Shown one piece after another: positions 53,061-60,783 of a stretch of DNA of 64,000 nucleotides (positions within the stretch are counted from its first letter, which is position 1; the number at the start of each line of letters is the position of its first letter). Position numbers and translations under genes: made by a program. A model generated the notes under the pieces. That model saw only the letters and a list, made by a program, of their open reading frames with translations. It made no database searches and was not told the DNA's origin. The DNA is from DASZWJ01 sp963813895 (GTDB lineage Bacteria; Pseudomonadota; Gammaproteobacteria; JAURND01): the NCBI GenBank assembly GCA_963813895.1, contig CAWFAS010000001.1, forward strand, positions 868,001-932,000. Reading direction: 5' to 3'.

Positions 53061-53089
53061 AAATTGGGATTTTTCTTTAGATTTTCAAG
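53061..53089 (-). promoter_or_regulatory. Sigma32 (heat-shock) promoter of clpB
   Basis: On the minus strand CTTGAAA (53083-53089), 14 bases, then CCCAATTT (53061-53068). The heat-shock consensus is CTTGAAA, 13-14 bases, CCCCATNT. The CTTGAAA overlaps the stop codon (53085-53087) of the small membrane protein gene upstream. Confidence 0.75.
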
Positions 53090-53315
53090 GTAGATTTTTT
53101 AAGCGTCTCCTTAAATCCACTCTATAAAATATACATCCAGATACTAGCAATATCAGCCCCCACCATAGCGAAGGGTCTAGTTGATACAATGCTGTGTAGA
53201 TGGGGGGATGAAAGAGGTAATAAATTCCGGCGCCACTGATGATCACTCCATAAATAATTAAAATAAATCCAATGAAGGTCCAGATAGTAAATTTAGCTTT
53301 TTTTGTGGCTTGCAT
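53085..53315 (-). CDS. Small membrane protein of unknown function
   Basis: 76 residues with two hydrophobic helices (about 10-34 and 48-66), a basic N terminus (MQATKKAKFTIW) and a basic C terminus (DLRRRLKNLP), so both ends are probably cytoplasmic. AGGAAC lies seven bases before the ATG. No family is recognised. It lies directly upstream of clpB, and its stop codon overlaps the clpB heat-shock promoter, so readthrough could contribute to clpB expression. Confidence 0.65.
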   Translation of the reverse strand: MQATKKAKFTIWTFIGFILIIYGVIISGAGIYYLFHPPIYTALYQLDPSLWWGLILLVSGCIFYRVDLRRRLKNLP

Positions 53316-53347
53316 AAGATTTGTTCCTAAAAATTACCGGGGTCGCT

Positions 53348-53466
53348 TTCTCCCTTCTCCCGCTTGCGGGAGAAGGGCCGGGGATGAGGGTGTATTGATC
53401 TGCATTTGTGCCCGACGAAACACCCTCACCCCCGACCCCTCTCCCGCAAGCGGGAGAGGGGAGAAA
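53348..53466. repeat. Palindromic element PE-F
   Basis: 119 bp with 46-bp imperfect arms: TTCTCCCGCTTGCGGGAGAA followed by GGGCCGGGGATGAGGGTG, and the complement CACCCTCACCCCCGACCCCT with CTCCCGCAAGCGGGAGAG. The loop is TATTGATCTGCATTTGTGCC and following bases. It lies between the symporter and small membrane protein genes. Confidence 0.85.
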
Positions 53467-53503
53467 CCCAGTTTGTGCTGAATAGTTAAAATAACTTCCC
53501 CCT

Positions 53504-55144
53504 CTACCAAAACACGATATTTAAAATAATAAGTATGGCAAAAGAGATGCTAGCCCACAGACCCGGTTTTTTATACCATAATAGTGGCGGACCCGACTGG
53601 GTGGGTTGAGTGCCTATGACCAAGCCACTGATAGATTCCAGTGGTTGCGGTTGGGTTACTAAGCTGATGGCGATGGTTAATACAAAAGTAATAATCCAAG
53701 CCCAGATAGCGCGCCAAAAATCCGCTGCCATTGGGCTTGCAACTGCTGAGAGGGTGAAGTCAGCGGGTGACATAAGATTAAATTTAACTAGCAGAAACAT
53801 GGCCGTTGAAACAGTCATTCCCACCAACAATCCCCAAAATGCGCCTGGCCCATTGGCGCGCCTCCAGAACATACCTAACAGAATCGTGGCAAATAGCGGC
53901 GCATTAACAATAGAGAACAGCGCCTGCATGTATTCCATAATAGTCGGCATACCCATAGCCCAATAGGCAGTCAGGATGCTGACTAACATGCCCACTAAAG
54001 TAGCTAGGCGACCTATCCATACATAGTGCAAGTCACTGCCATTTTTAACCAGATGCGCACGATAAATATCGTAAGTGAAAACGGTATTAAAGGCGCTGAT
54101 ATTGCCAGCTTGCCCCGACATAAAACCCGCCAATAATGCCGTAATACCTAAACCTAACAGCCCTGGTGGATAAAATCGTTCAATTAAAATCAGCAATGCC
54201 TCATCAGGACGATTAAGCGCATTCACATCATGCAGTTTCACTAAGGCCAATACCACTAAACCTGCGGTAATAACAATCAACGGAATCGTCATTTTAAAGA
54301 AAGAAGCCAGAATAGGACTTAATTGCGCGGTACGTACATCTTTAGCTGAGAATGCACGTTGCACCACTAAAAAATCTGTAGTCCAGTAGCCAAAAGCTAA
54401 TACGAAACCGAGACCCATAGCCATTCCAAACCAATCTATCAGCATAGGGTTATTATGCGAGCTGCCCGTATTAGCCCATAAATGGGTAAATCCGCTTGGA
54501 ATGCGCGCTACTATTTCATTCCACCCTCCCACTTCGATTAAGCCTAAAATAACCGCTAAAAACAATCCGCCCCATATTAGAAAAAATTGCATGACCTCTG
54601 AAAAAATGGCTGAGGTTAAACCGCCTAGCGCAACGTAGATACCTACCGTTAAGGCAGAAATCCACATGCTGGCGTAGATATTCCAACCTAAGAATACGTG
54701 TAATACCAATGCCATCGCATATAAATTAATGCCACTGACTAGGAGTGTCATAACAGCGAAGGCAATGGCATTTAAGGTACGAGTTGATTCGTTGTAGCGG
54801 GCTTTAAGATAAGAGGGTACGGAATAAATACCACTGTGGTAATAGAAGGGCATCATGTACAGCCCTAAAAACAACATGGCGGGAATGGCGCCTATCAGGT
54901 AAAAATGGGCGGTTAAAATACCATACTGATAAGACTGACCCGCCATCCCTAACAATTCCAGGGCACCCAGATTAGCGCTTAAAAAAGCGATACCCGCTAT
55001 CCAGGCAGAATTTTTTCTGCCGGCGAGGAAAAAATCTTTTCCGGTCTGGGTCTGTTTTTTTACATAAAATCCTATACCCAGCACGAATACAAAATAAATA
55101 ACGATGATGAGCCAGTCAATAGTGCCCAGGTGTGAGGTAACCAT
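53504..55144 (-). CDS. Sodium:solute symporter (SSS/SLC5 family)
   Basis: 546 residues and about 14 helices. GTIDWLIIVIYFVFVLGIGF begins helix 1; FFLAGRKNSAWIAGIAFLSA and GLYMMPFYYHSGIYSVPSYL are SSS signatures, and LLAGFMSGQAGNISAFNTVF carries the sodium-site helix. The pattern is closest to the SGLT/sugar branch rather than proline permease PutP. The substrate is unknown. A divergent neighbour, tatD, starts 208 bases away. Confidence 0.87.
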   Translation of the reverse strand: MVTSHLGTIDWLIIVIYFVFVLGIGFYVKKQTQTGKDFFLAGRKNSAWIAGIAFLSANLGALELLGMAGQSYQYGILTAHFYLIGAIPAMLFLGLYMMPFYYHSGIYSVPSYLKARYNESTRTLNAIAFAVMTLLVSGINLYAMALVLHVFLGWNIYASMWISALTVGIYVALGGLTSAIFSEVMQFFLIWGGLFLAVILGLIEVGGWNEIVARIPSGFTHLWANTGSSHNNPMLIDWFGMAMGLGFVLAFGYWTTDFLVVQRAFSAKDVRTAQLSPILASFFKMTIPLIVITAGLVVLALVKLHDVNALNRPDEALLILIERFYPPGLLGLGITALLAGFMSGQAGNISAFNTVFTYDIYRAHLVKNGSDLHYVWIGRLATLVGMLVSILTAYWAMGMPTIMEYMQALFSIVNAPLFATILLGMFWRRANGPGAFWGLLVGMTVSTAMFLLVKFNLMSPADFTLSAVASPMAADFWRAIWAWIITFVLTIAISLVTQPQPLESISGLVIGTQPTQSGPPLLWYKKPGLWASISFAILIILNIVFW

Positions 55145-55352
55145 TCAGTGCTCCATAGGAATATGTTTATGTTATTGTTTGAACGGTGGATTTTGAGGAT
55201 TGTTACATAGTTTATTATGAAACGCTATGAATCAGGCATTTGTAGATAACACAAAACAACTTCGTGCTTATTCGGAGTATAAAATAGCGCATTATTTTGA
55301 GGTATACTAAGTTCACACCATTAAAAACAACCTGTTATAGGGAAAAAGTGTT

Positions 55353-56138
55353 ATGTTTATTGATTCTCACTGTCATTTAAATCGTTTAGAACTGGCCAAG
55401 TATCAGGGAAACCTAGAACTAGCATTAGACTTTGCTAAAGCACAAGGGGTAGTGGGATTTTTGTGTGTCTGTGTGGAACTTACCGATTTTCCTGAACTTA
55501 TTTCCATAGCAGAACAACATGACAATATTGCCGTAACCGTTGGTTTGCATCCCACTGAAACGGTTGTGCAAGAGCCAGAAGTCGAACAATTGGCTGAATT
55601 GGCTAGTCATTCCAAAGTATTGGCCCTTGGCGAAACCGGTCTTGATTATTATCGTTGTGAAGGCGATATGGAGTGGCAACAGCAGCGGTTTCGCCGACAT
55701 ATTATAGCTGCCAGAAGGGTGCAAAAACCGCTGGTTATTCATACGCGTCAGGCTGCATCCGATACGCTGCGAATTTTAAGAGAAGAGGGTGCGGATACTA
55801 TCGGGGGTGTATTTCATTGTTTTACGGAAGACTGGCAGGTGGCCGAGCAAGCGTTAGAATTAGGTTTTTATATTTCATTTTCTGGAATTATTACTTTCAG
55901 CAATGCTAAGGCGCTACAGGAAGTAGTAAAGCAGGTGCCTTTGTCCCGCATCTTAATTGAAACCGATGCGCCTTATCTTGCACCGGTACCCTTTCGTGGT
56001 AAACCGAACGAACCCGCCTATGTGCGCTATGTGGCGGAAAGTATAGCGCAATTAAAAAACACGAAATTAGAAGAGGTAGCTACACAAACTTCGGCTAATT
56101 TTCGTCGCTTATTTCAAGTTACAGAAGATACTTTATAA
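55353..56138 (+). CDS. TatD family metal-dependent hydrolase (YcfH type)
   Basis: 261 residues, TIM-barrel amidohydrolase fold. Metal ligands DSHCHLN (residues 3-9), catalytic Glu in ALGETGLDYY (about 93), His in LVIHTRQA, His in GGVFHCFTEDW and the closing ETDAPYLAPVPFRGKPN. Related proteins are 3'-5' DNA exonucleases or D-aminoacyl-tRNA deacylases. In many gammaproteobacteria this gene follows holB/pilZ; here it stands alone. Confidence 0.92.
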   Translation: MFIDSHCHLNRLELAKYQGNLELALDFAKAQGVVGFLCVCVELTDFPELISIAEQHDNIAVTVGLHPTETVVQEPEVEQLAELASHSKVLALGETGLDYYRCEGDMEWQQQRFRRHIIAARRVQKPLVIHTRQAASDTLRILREEGADTIGGVFHCFTEDWQVAEQALELGFYISFSGIITFSNAKALQEVVKQVPLSRILIETDAPYLAPVPFRGKPNEPAYVRYVAESIAQLKNTKLEEVATQTSANFRRLFQVTEDTL

Positions 56139-56149
56139 AATGGATTATA

Positions 56150-56390
56150 CACAGCCTTTGCCCCAACTCTTTGTGCATTAGGAGCTTAGCCGAAAAAATC
56201 CAGCAGTGCCTGAGGAATACACTTTAAGTAATTGATTTTAATGGGTGTTTATGGATTGGTTATTAAGTGGGCAATGTGATGCAGCAGCCCGTAGATTCAA
56301 GTATTTGGCACAATCGCAAGCATTATATCCACAAAGTTATCCACAGATTCTGTGGATAAGGTTTTAAACTAGGTGTCTCGTCACAACCCT
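56150..56390. repeat. Segment repeated on both sides of glpK, copy 1
   Basis: It shares with 58150-58380 the ordered blocks AAAAAATCCAGC...TGAGGAA, AATTGATTT-like, TATCCACAAAGTTATCCACA, and GTCTCGTCAC (GTCGTCAC in the other copy). The rest has diverged. It follows tatD and precedes a PE-E element, as the other copy does. Confidence 0.6.
56337..56359. other. Inverted pair of DnaA boxes
   Basis: TTATCCACA (56337-56345) and TGTGGATAA (56351-56359), both perfect DnaA consensus boxes, facing each other across five bases. A near-box ATATCCACA precedes them. The same arrangement recurs at 58341-58363. Confidence 0.6.
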
Positions 56391-56397
56391 CTCACGG

Positions 56398-56583
56398 CTA
56401 CGTCGTCCCGCGGCTTGTCCGCGGGATCCAGGGGGGGGGGCGCCTAAACGCACTGTCATCCTGAACGCAGTGAAGGATCTCCATCTAGTGGCACGTCAGG
56501 GAGATCCTTCACTGCGTTCAGGATGACAGCCAGTTTAGTTAGGCTCTTTCTGGATCCCGCGGACAAGCCGCGGGACGACGTAG
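56398..56583. repeat. PE-E palindrome with a PE-D element nested inside
   Basis: Outer arms CTACGTCGTCCCGCGGCTTG continuing TCCGCGGGATCCAG (56398-56431) and complement ending at 56583. The centre holds a G10 run (56432-56441) and a complete PE-D element (56453-56529, arms CTGTCATCCTGAACGCAGTG). The copy at 58393-58511 has no PE-D in its centre, so PE-D inserted into PE-E. Confidence 0.85.
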
Positions 56584-56639
56584 TGCGTGGAAAAGCTGTA
56601 CGACACACCTTAGATTCAAAATCTGTTCCGCCGTACCCT

Positions 56640-58124
56640 TCAAGGAGCTAACACCTTCCTTACCGCCAACTCCCAGCTTTGATAGAGCCCCTCTGCCACT
56701 TCAACGTTCATACGAGGTGTATAATTTTGCTCACACTGCCATAAAGCACTAATCTCTTGCAGCGATTCAAACACACCCATTTGCAGACCTGCTAAATAGG
56801 CCACGCCTAAGGCAGTTGTCTCACTAATTTTTGGTCGTAGTACAGGTAGATGTAGCATATCGGCGAGAAACTGCATTAACCAATTATTGACGACCATTCC
56901 CCCATCAACCCGTATTTCAGCGAGCGTCATGGGGCTATCCGCTAAAATGGCATTCAATAGGTCACGGGTTTGATAAGCTACTGCTTCTAGTGCGGCACGG
57001 ACTATGTGGGCTGCCTGGCTGTCACGGGTTAGACCCTCTATGCTGGCACGGGCTGCAGGACGCCAGTAGGGGGCGCCGAGTCCAGTAAAGGCAGGGACAA
57101 AATACACTCCGCCATTATCAGGTAGGCTCGCAGCTAACTGTTCAGTTTCTGAAGCATTTTTAATTAATTGCAGTTGATCACGCAGCCATTGAATAGTACT
57201 GCCAGAAGAAAAGATGCTCCCCTCGATGGCATAGCAGATTTTACCCTTTAGCCGGTAAGCAATGGTAGTGAGTAAACGGTTTTTCGAAATAACCGCCTGA
57301 TCACCCGTATTGACCACCAGGAAAGTTCCGGTGCCATAAGTGCTTTTTACCATTCCCGGTTGGAAACAGGTCTGTCCAATTAAAGCGGATTGCTGATCAC
57401 CAGCCACGGCTGCTATGGGTATTTCATGACCAAATAAGCTCGCATGAGTTACACCAAATTCTGCTGTATTGTCGAATACTTCAGGCAACATACTCGAAGG
57501 GACATTAAATAATTCCAGTAAACTGCTGTCCCACTGTAAAGTATGAATATTAAATAGCTGGGTACGTGAGGCGTTGGTTACGTCGGTGGCGTGGCGTGTT
57601 CCCTGGGTCAGACGCCATAAAAGAAAGCTGTCAATAGTGCCAAAAGCCAGCATACCTTTTTCCGCCTGCGCTCGGGCCCCAGGTACGTGATCGAGCACCC
57701 AGGCAATTTTAGAGGCGGAGAAATAGGGATCGAGCAGTAGACCGGTTTTTTCTTGCACTATTGCCTCATGGCCGGCGTGGTGCAATGCCTGACAAAAATC
57801 TGTGGTTCGCCGATCCTGCCACACAATAGCACGATGCACGGTTTTGCCTGTGGTTCTATCCCATACCACTGTAGTTTCACGTTGATTGGTAATTCCTATG
57901 GCAGTTATATCTGCTGCTGAGAGGTTGGCCTTTTTCAAAGCAGACTTACAACAGGTTAAAGTAGACTGCCAAATTTCCTCTGGATCATGCTCAACCCAAC
58001 CAGGATGTGGGAAATACTGTGTGAGTTCCATCTGATGCAGGCTAATAGGTTGACCGGCTTGATTAAAGATAATAGCCCGGGTGCTAGTGGTGCCTTGATC
58101 TATAGATAATAAGAACTTTGGCAT
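56640..58124 (-). CDS. glpK: Glycerol kinase
   Basis: 494 residues from the ATG at 58124 (MPKFLLSIDQGTTSTRAIIF), preceded by GGAG; a longer frame to 58172 is unlikely. E. coli GlpK has 502. FGGY kinase motifs: N-terminal phosphate-binding DQGTTSTRA, AIVWQDRRT, AAVAGDQQSALIGQ and GVYFVPAFTGLGAPYWRPAA (about 345-365). It makes glycerol-3-phosphate from glycerol. No glpF, glpD or glpR lies alongside; the gene is isolated between two copies of a duplicated segment with palindromes. Confidence 0.95.
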   Translation of the reverse strand: MPKFLLSIDQGTTSTRAIIFNQAGQPISLHQMELTQYFPHPGWVEHDPEEIWQSTLTCCKSALKKANLSAADITAIGITNQRETTVVWDRTTGKTVHRAIVWQDRRTTDFCQALHHAGHEAIVQEKTGLLLDPYFSASKIAWVLDHVPGARAQAEKGMLAFGTIDSFLLWRLTQGTRHATDVTNASRTQLFNIHTLQWDSSLLELFNVPSSMLPEVFDNTAEFGVTHASLFGHEIPIAAVAGDQQSALIGQTCFQPGMVKSTYGTGTFLVVNTGDQAVISKNRLLTTIAYRLKGKICYAIEGSIFSSGSTIQWLRDQLQLIKNASETEQLAASLPDNGGVYFVPAFTGLGAPYWRPAARASIEGLTRDSQAAHIVRAALEAVAYQTRDLLNAILADSPMTLAEIRVDGGMVVNNWLMQFLADMLHLPVLRPKISETTALGVAYLAGLQMGVFESLQEISALWQCEQNYTPRMNVEVAEGLYQSWELAVRKVLAP

Positions 58125-58149
58125 TCTGTTTTTTCTCCAGTAATAATTT

Positions 58150-58380
58150 GTTATGCACAGCTTGGCAGACACTCTTTATTTATGAACGAGTTAGCCAAAA
58201 AATCCAGCTACATCTGAGGAACTCTTTATAACTTATTGATTTAATTTATAATTATGGGGATGACTAATATATAGGCAAAGTGAGGCGCTGGCTTGTTGTT
58301 TCAACTAGGTAGCTATCTATCCAGGGGCATATCCACAAAGTTATCCACAGAATCTGTGGATAAACTAGGGCATGTCGTCA
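58150..58380. repeat. Segment repeated on both sides of glpK, copy 2
   Basis: The counterpart of 56150-56390, in the same orientation, lying upstream of glpK. It contains the second inverted DnaA-box pair and is followed, like copy 1, by a PE-E element. With that element it accounts for most of the 565-base gap. Confidence 0.6.
58341..58363. other. Inverted pair of DnaA boxes
   Basis: TTATCCACA (58341-58349), five bases, TGTGGATAA (58355-58363), preceded by ATATCCACA. The spacing is identical to the pair at 56337-56359. Confidence 0.6.
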
Positions 58381-58392
58381 CGGTTCTCCCCC

Positions 58393-58511
58393 GCTACGTC
58401 GTCCCGCGGCTTGTCCGCGGGATCCAGGGGGCTTGGCAGATGTTCCTTACCCTCTCAGCAGGTTTTAGGCTCTTTACTGGATCCCGCGGACAAGCCGCGG
58501 GACGACGTAGC
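58393..58511. repeat. Palindromic element PE-E, simple copy
   Basis: Arms GCTACGTCGTCCCGCGGCTT continuing GTCCGCGGGATCCAG and exact complement, around a 49-base centre with no nested element. In style it resembles the palindromic elements of Rickettsia. Confidence 0.9.
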
Positions 58512-58628
58512 AGGGAGAGCCATGACGACAGACCCTGGAAGGCTGCGTTATCTGCGGTCGACTTTTAATGCAGCTTAAAGTTTTCCATAATGGAAAAGTG
58601 CTAAAATAACGCGGCATTTAAACCGCTA

Positions 58629-58657
58629 GTTACACTAGCTAGCATAAAGTATATAAT
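58629..58657 (+). promoter_or_regulatory. Promoter of the Cys-rich lipoprotein gene
   Basis: GTTACA (58629-58634, four of six), 17 bases, and a perfect TATAAT (58652-58657). It places the transcript start about 26 bases before the start codon at 58690. Confidence 0.55.
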
Positions 58658-58689
58658 CTTTCCAGGATTTCTCATATAGGATCAGAAAC

Positions 58690-59097
58690 ATGAACACTCC
58701 AAACAAAGTCCTGGGAGCAGCGGTTGCGGTTGCTGTTGGTTTGGCATTGAAAGGCTGCGCAACCAATACCGAGACTCAAGTGTACGGACCGGAGACAGCT
58801 ACTTATGTAGGAGATCAATTGGTATTATGTTCTGGTTTTAATAGCGGTATGGCGAATCCTTATGCCGGTTTGAATGGCTGTCAATCTTATGGTGGTTGTA
58901 AATCATATAACGCCTGCGGCGCTCACGGCTGTAGCACTAGTGCTTGTGGTAGCAGTGGTTGCCAGACTTTTGCTACCACCTACGTTGCTGTTAATAACGT
59001 TGCCACTTGCAGTAGTGTGAATGGTTGTAATAACAAGTATTCTTTCCACAAAAATAATAATGTTAAGTGCAGACTGGTTGGGTATGTTGATCCTTGA
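58690..59097 (+). CDS. Small Cys-rich secreted protein, possible lipoprotein
   Basis: 135 residues. A short N-terminal hydrophobic segment (LGAAVAVAVGLALKGCA) ends in a Cys at 23 that could be lipidated, although Lys at -2 is atypical for a lipobox. Eleven Cys in all; six form a regular block from residue 64 to 91 (spacings 5, 5, 4, 4, 4), with Gly, Ser and Ala between them. The regular spacing suggests metal binding or a disulfide-rich surface protein. AGGATC precedes the ATG and a good promoter lies upstream. No family is recognised; bufferin-type copper-binding peptides are similar in size, but their partner genes are absent. Confidence 0.6.
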   Translation: MNTPNKVLGAAVAVAVGLALKGCATNTETQVYGPETATYVGDQLVLCSGFNSGMANPYAGLNGCQSYGGCKSYNACGAHGCSTSACGSSGCQTFATTYVAVNNVATCSSVNGCNNKYSFHKNNNVKCRLVGYVDP

Positions 59098-59138
59098 GGC
59101 AGGGTTTTGGGTATATTTTTTGCGGAATTTGAGTTTTA

Positions 59139-59214
59139 GCCACTAGATGCTGCCCCCTTCCTAACCTTCCCCCGCAAGCGGGGGAAGGTTAGGAAGGGGG
59201 CAGCATCTAGTGGC
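59139..59214. repeat. Palindromic element PE-A, solo perfect palindrome
   Basis: 76 bp: two perfect 37-bp arms (GCCACTAGATGCTGCCCCCT onward) with only two unpaired bases (AA) at the centre. It equals a PE-A element collapsed to its arms and one inner hairpin, without the core. It follows the Cys-rich protein gene. Confidence 0.9.
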
Positions 59215-59275
59215 AGAGAAAAGAAGAGATAACGCCTAGCTGTAATTATTCAGCACAGGTTAGTTCATCAAATAT

Positions 59276-60472
59276 TTAAGAAGGTCTATGCTTCCTCCCC
59301 ATCAACAACCACGTTAAAGCCGCAATAGACAGAAGGCTACTAATTATCATAGTAACCGCCAACGGCGTAGTAGACGAAACCTGCCATCGCATGACGAACG
59401 AACCAATCAACCCTGCGACTAAAAACTGCAAACAACCCACTAATGCAGCTGCAGAGCCAGCTATAGTAGCAAAAGGTTGCATAGCTCCGCCCACCCCCGC
59501 ACCCATCATAAATGAGCCACCTAGGCCTGCTAACATGCAGGGTAACAGATACTGTGCTGCGCCTAGCCCAGAGGATAGATACCATAGCTGCATTGTAATG
59601 CCTGCTGCCAGCATTAGAATAGAACCACTGAGTGCAGTTTTAAAGGGACCGATATTCTCGGCAATCTTTCCGCTGATCATGCTGCCTAAAAAAAATGTGA
59701 ATCCCACCGTAAAGAAATAATAGCCAAAATTCTGTACCGGAGCGTGTAATAAGTTAATGATTATGTAAGGAGAGCTAGAGAAAAAAATAAAGAAAATAGT
59801 CATCCCGGCTGAAGTGCAGCAAGCATATGAAATAAACACAGGGTGGGTGAGGATACCCCAATAACGCCGAAAAATATGCCGATCCACCTTCACTCGTTTG
59901 TCAATGGTTAACGTTTCCTTTATTTTCCACAACGCTAAAATGAGTACTAATGCGCCTAATACAATTAAAAAGATAAATTCCGCCCGCCAATTAAACCAAC
60001 TCGCCAAATAGCTGCCAATAATCGGCGCAAACAGCGGCGACATAGCCAGTCCGCAATTTAAAAAGCTATACACTTTTGCACTGTCATTGCCAGAGAATTT
60101 GTCGCGCACAATGGCAAATGCCACCACCATCATTCCGCAACCGCCAAATGCTTGTATTAGCCGGCCAAGAATTAACATCCCAATTGAAGTGGCCAGTACA
60201 CATACTAAAGAGCCCACGATAAATGAAAGCACACCGAGTAAAATCACTTTGCGCCGGCCATACTGATCGGTGAGAGGACCCATAAACAGCTGACCGACGC
60301 CAGTCACCAGCATAAATAAGGTCAAAGTCATCTGCACATTTTCTTGACTGGTCTGAAAATATTCTTTCATTTCCGGCACTACCGGGATGTACACATCCAT
60401 GGCGAAGGCAAAACTAAATACAAATGGCGCCAACAAGCAGACGGTGGGTAAAACTTTTGAATGGGTAGTCAT
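59276..60472 (-). CDS. Bcr/CflA family multidrug efflux MFS transporter
   Basis: 398 residues from the ATG at 60472, where AGGAACGCCC supplies a Shine-Dalgarno; the ATG at 60487 would precede it. It has 12 helices. FAMDVYIPVVPEM, GQLFMGPLTDQYGRRKVIL (MFS loop 2-3 motif) and ILGRLIQAFGGCGMMVVAFA are characteristic of Bcr/CflA drug:proton antiporters. A G10 tract (C10 on the coding strand, 60505-60514) lies in the leader. Confidence 0.88.
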   Translation of the reverse strand: MTTHSKVLPTVCLLAPFVFSFAFAMDVYIPVVPEMKEYFQTSQENVQMTLTLFMLVTGVGQLFMGPLTDQYGRRKVILLGVLSFIVGSLVCVLATSIGMLILGRLIQAFGGCGMMVVAFAIVRDKFSGNDSAKVYSFLNCGLAMSPLFAPIIGSYLASWFNWRAEFIFLIVLGALVLILALWKIKETLTIDKRVKVDRHIFRRYWGILTHPVFISYACCTSAGMTIFFIFFSSSPYIIINLLHAPVQNFGYYFFTVGFTFFLGSMISGKIAENIGPFKTALSGSILMLAAGITMQLWYLSSGLGAAQYLLPCMLAGLGGSFMMGAGVGGAMQPFATIAGSAAALVGCLQFLVAGLIGSFVMRWQVSSTTPLAVTMIISSLLSIAALTWLLMGRKHRPS

Positions 60473-60783
60473 GGGCGTTCCTAACATGATTTTTTATAGA
60501 GAGAGGGGGGGGGGTTAAATTTTCCTACTATACCAGTTATAGGATCACTTGACAGTCCATTAGTAGTTGCAATGGTGAGCGCAAACTTTGAATGTTTAAA
60601 GAAGCATTAACCAACTATAAAAAAATACAAACGAAATCTAATCACGTGATCTCTCAATCAAAGGGTGGATCGAGTGACCCTATTAATAGCTAGTATTAAA
60701 TTAGGCACGATAAACTAGCACAGCCGCAAATTTTCCCCTAAAATCTCAGGTTATCTTGTTGCAGTTAACCCACAGGTATCTCG
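60473..60783. other. Divergent intergenic region with a G10 tract
   Basis: 311 bases between the MFS and thioesterase genes. The minus strand carries CTGTCA, 17 bases, TATAGT as a plausible promoter for the MFS gene, with the C10 tract downstream of it. A short palindrome ATCACGTGAT (60641-60650) is present. No ORF or RNA gene was seen. Confidence 0.4.

Noticed and set aside
40700..58400. Chromosome origin inferred from mnmG-rsmG-parAB and DnaA boxes
   Set aside because: No dnaA, rpmH or AT-rich 13-mers are present, and the DnaA boxes are part of a duplicated segment; the evidence is insufficient to call oriC.
58690..59097. Calling the Cys-rich protein a bufferin (BufA)
   Set aside because: The Cys spacing differs from what I know of that family, and no bufB/bufC partners are adjacent.
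15127..59214. CRISPR array from repeated palindromic units
   Set aside because: The units are scattered, of different families and without regular spacers or cas genes.
60641..60650. ATCACGTGAT palindrome considered as a parS site
   Set aside because: parS needs TGTTTCACGTGAAACA; only the CACGTG centre agrees, and it is 19 kb from parAB.
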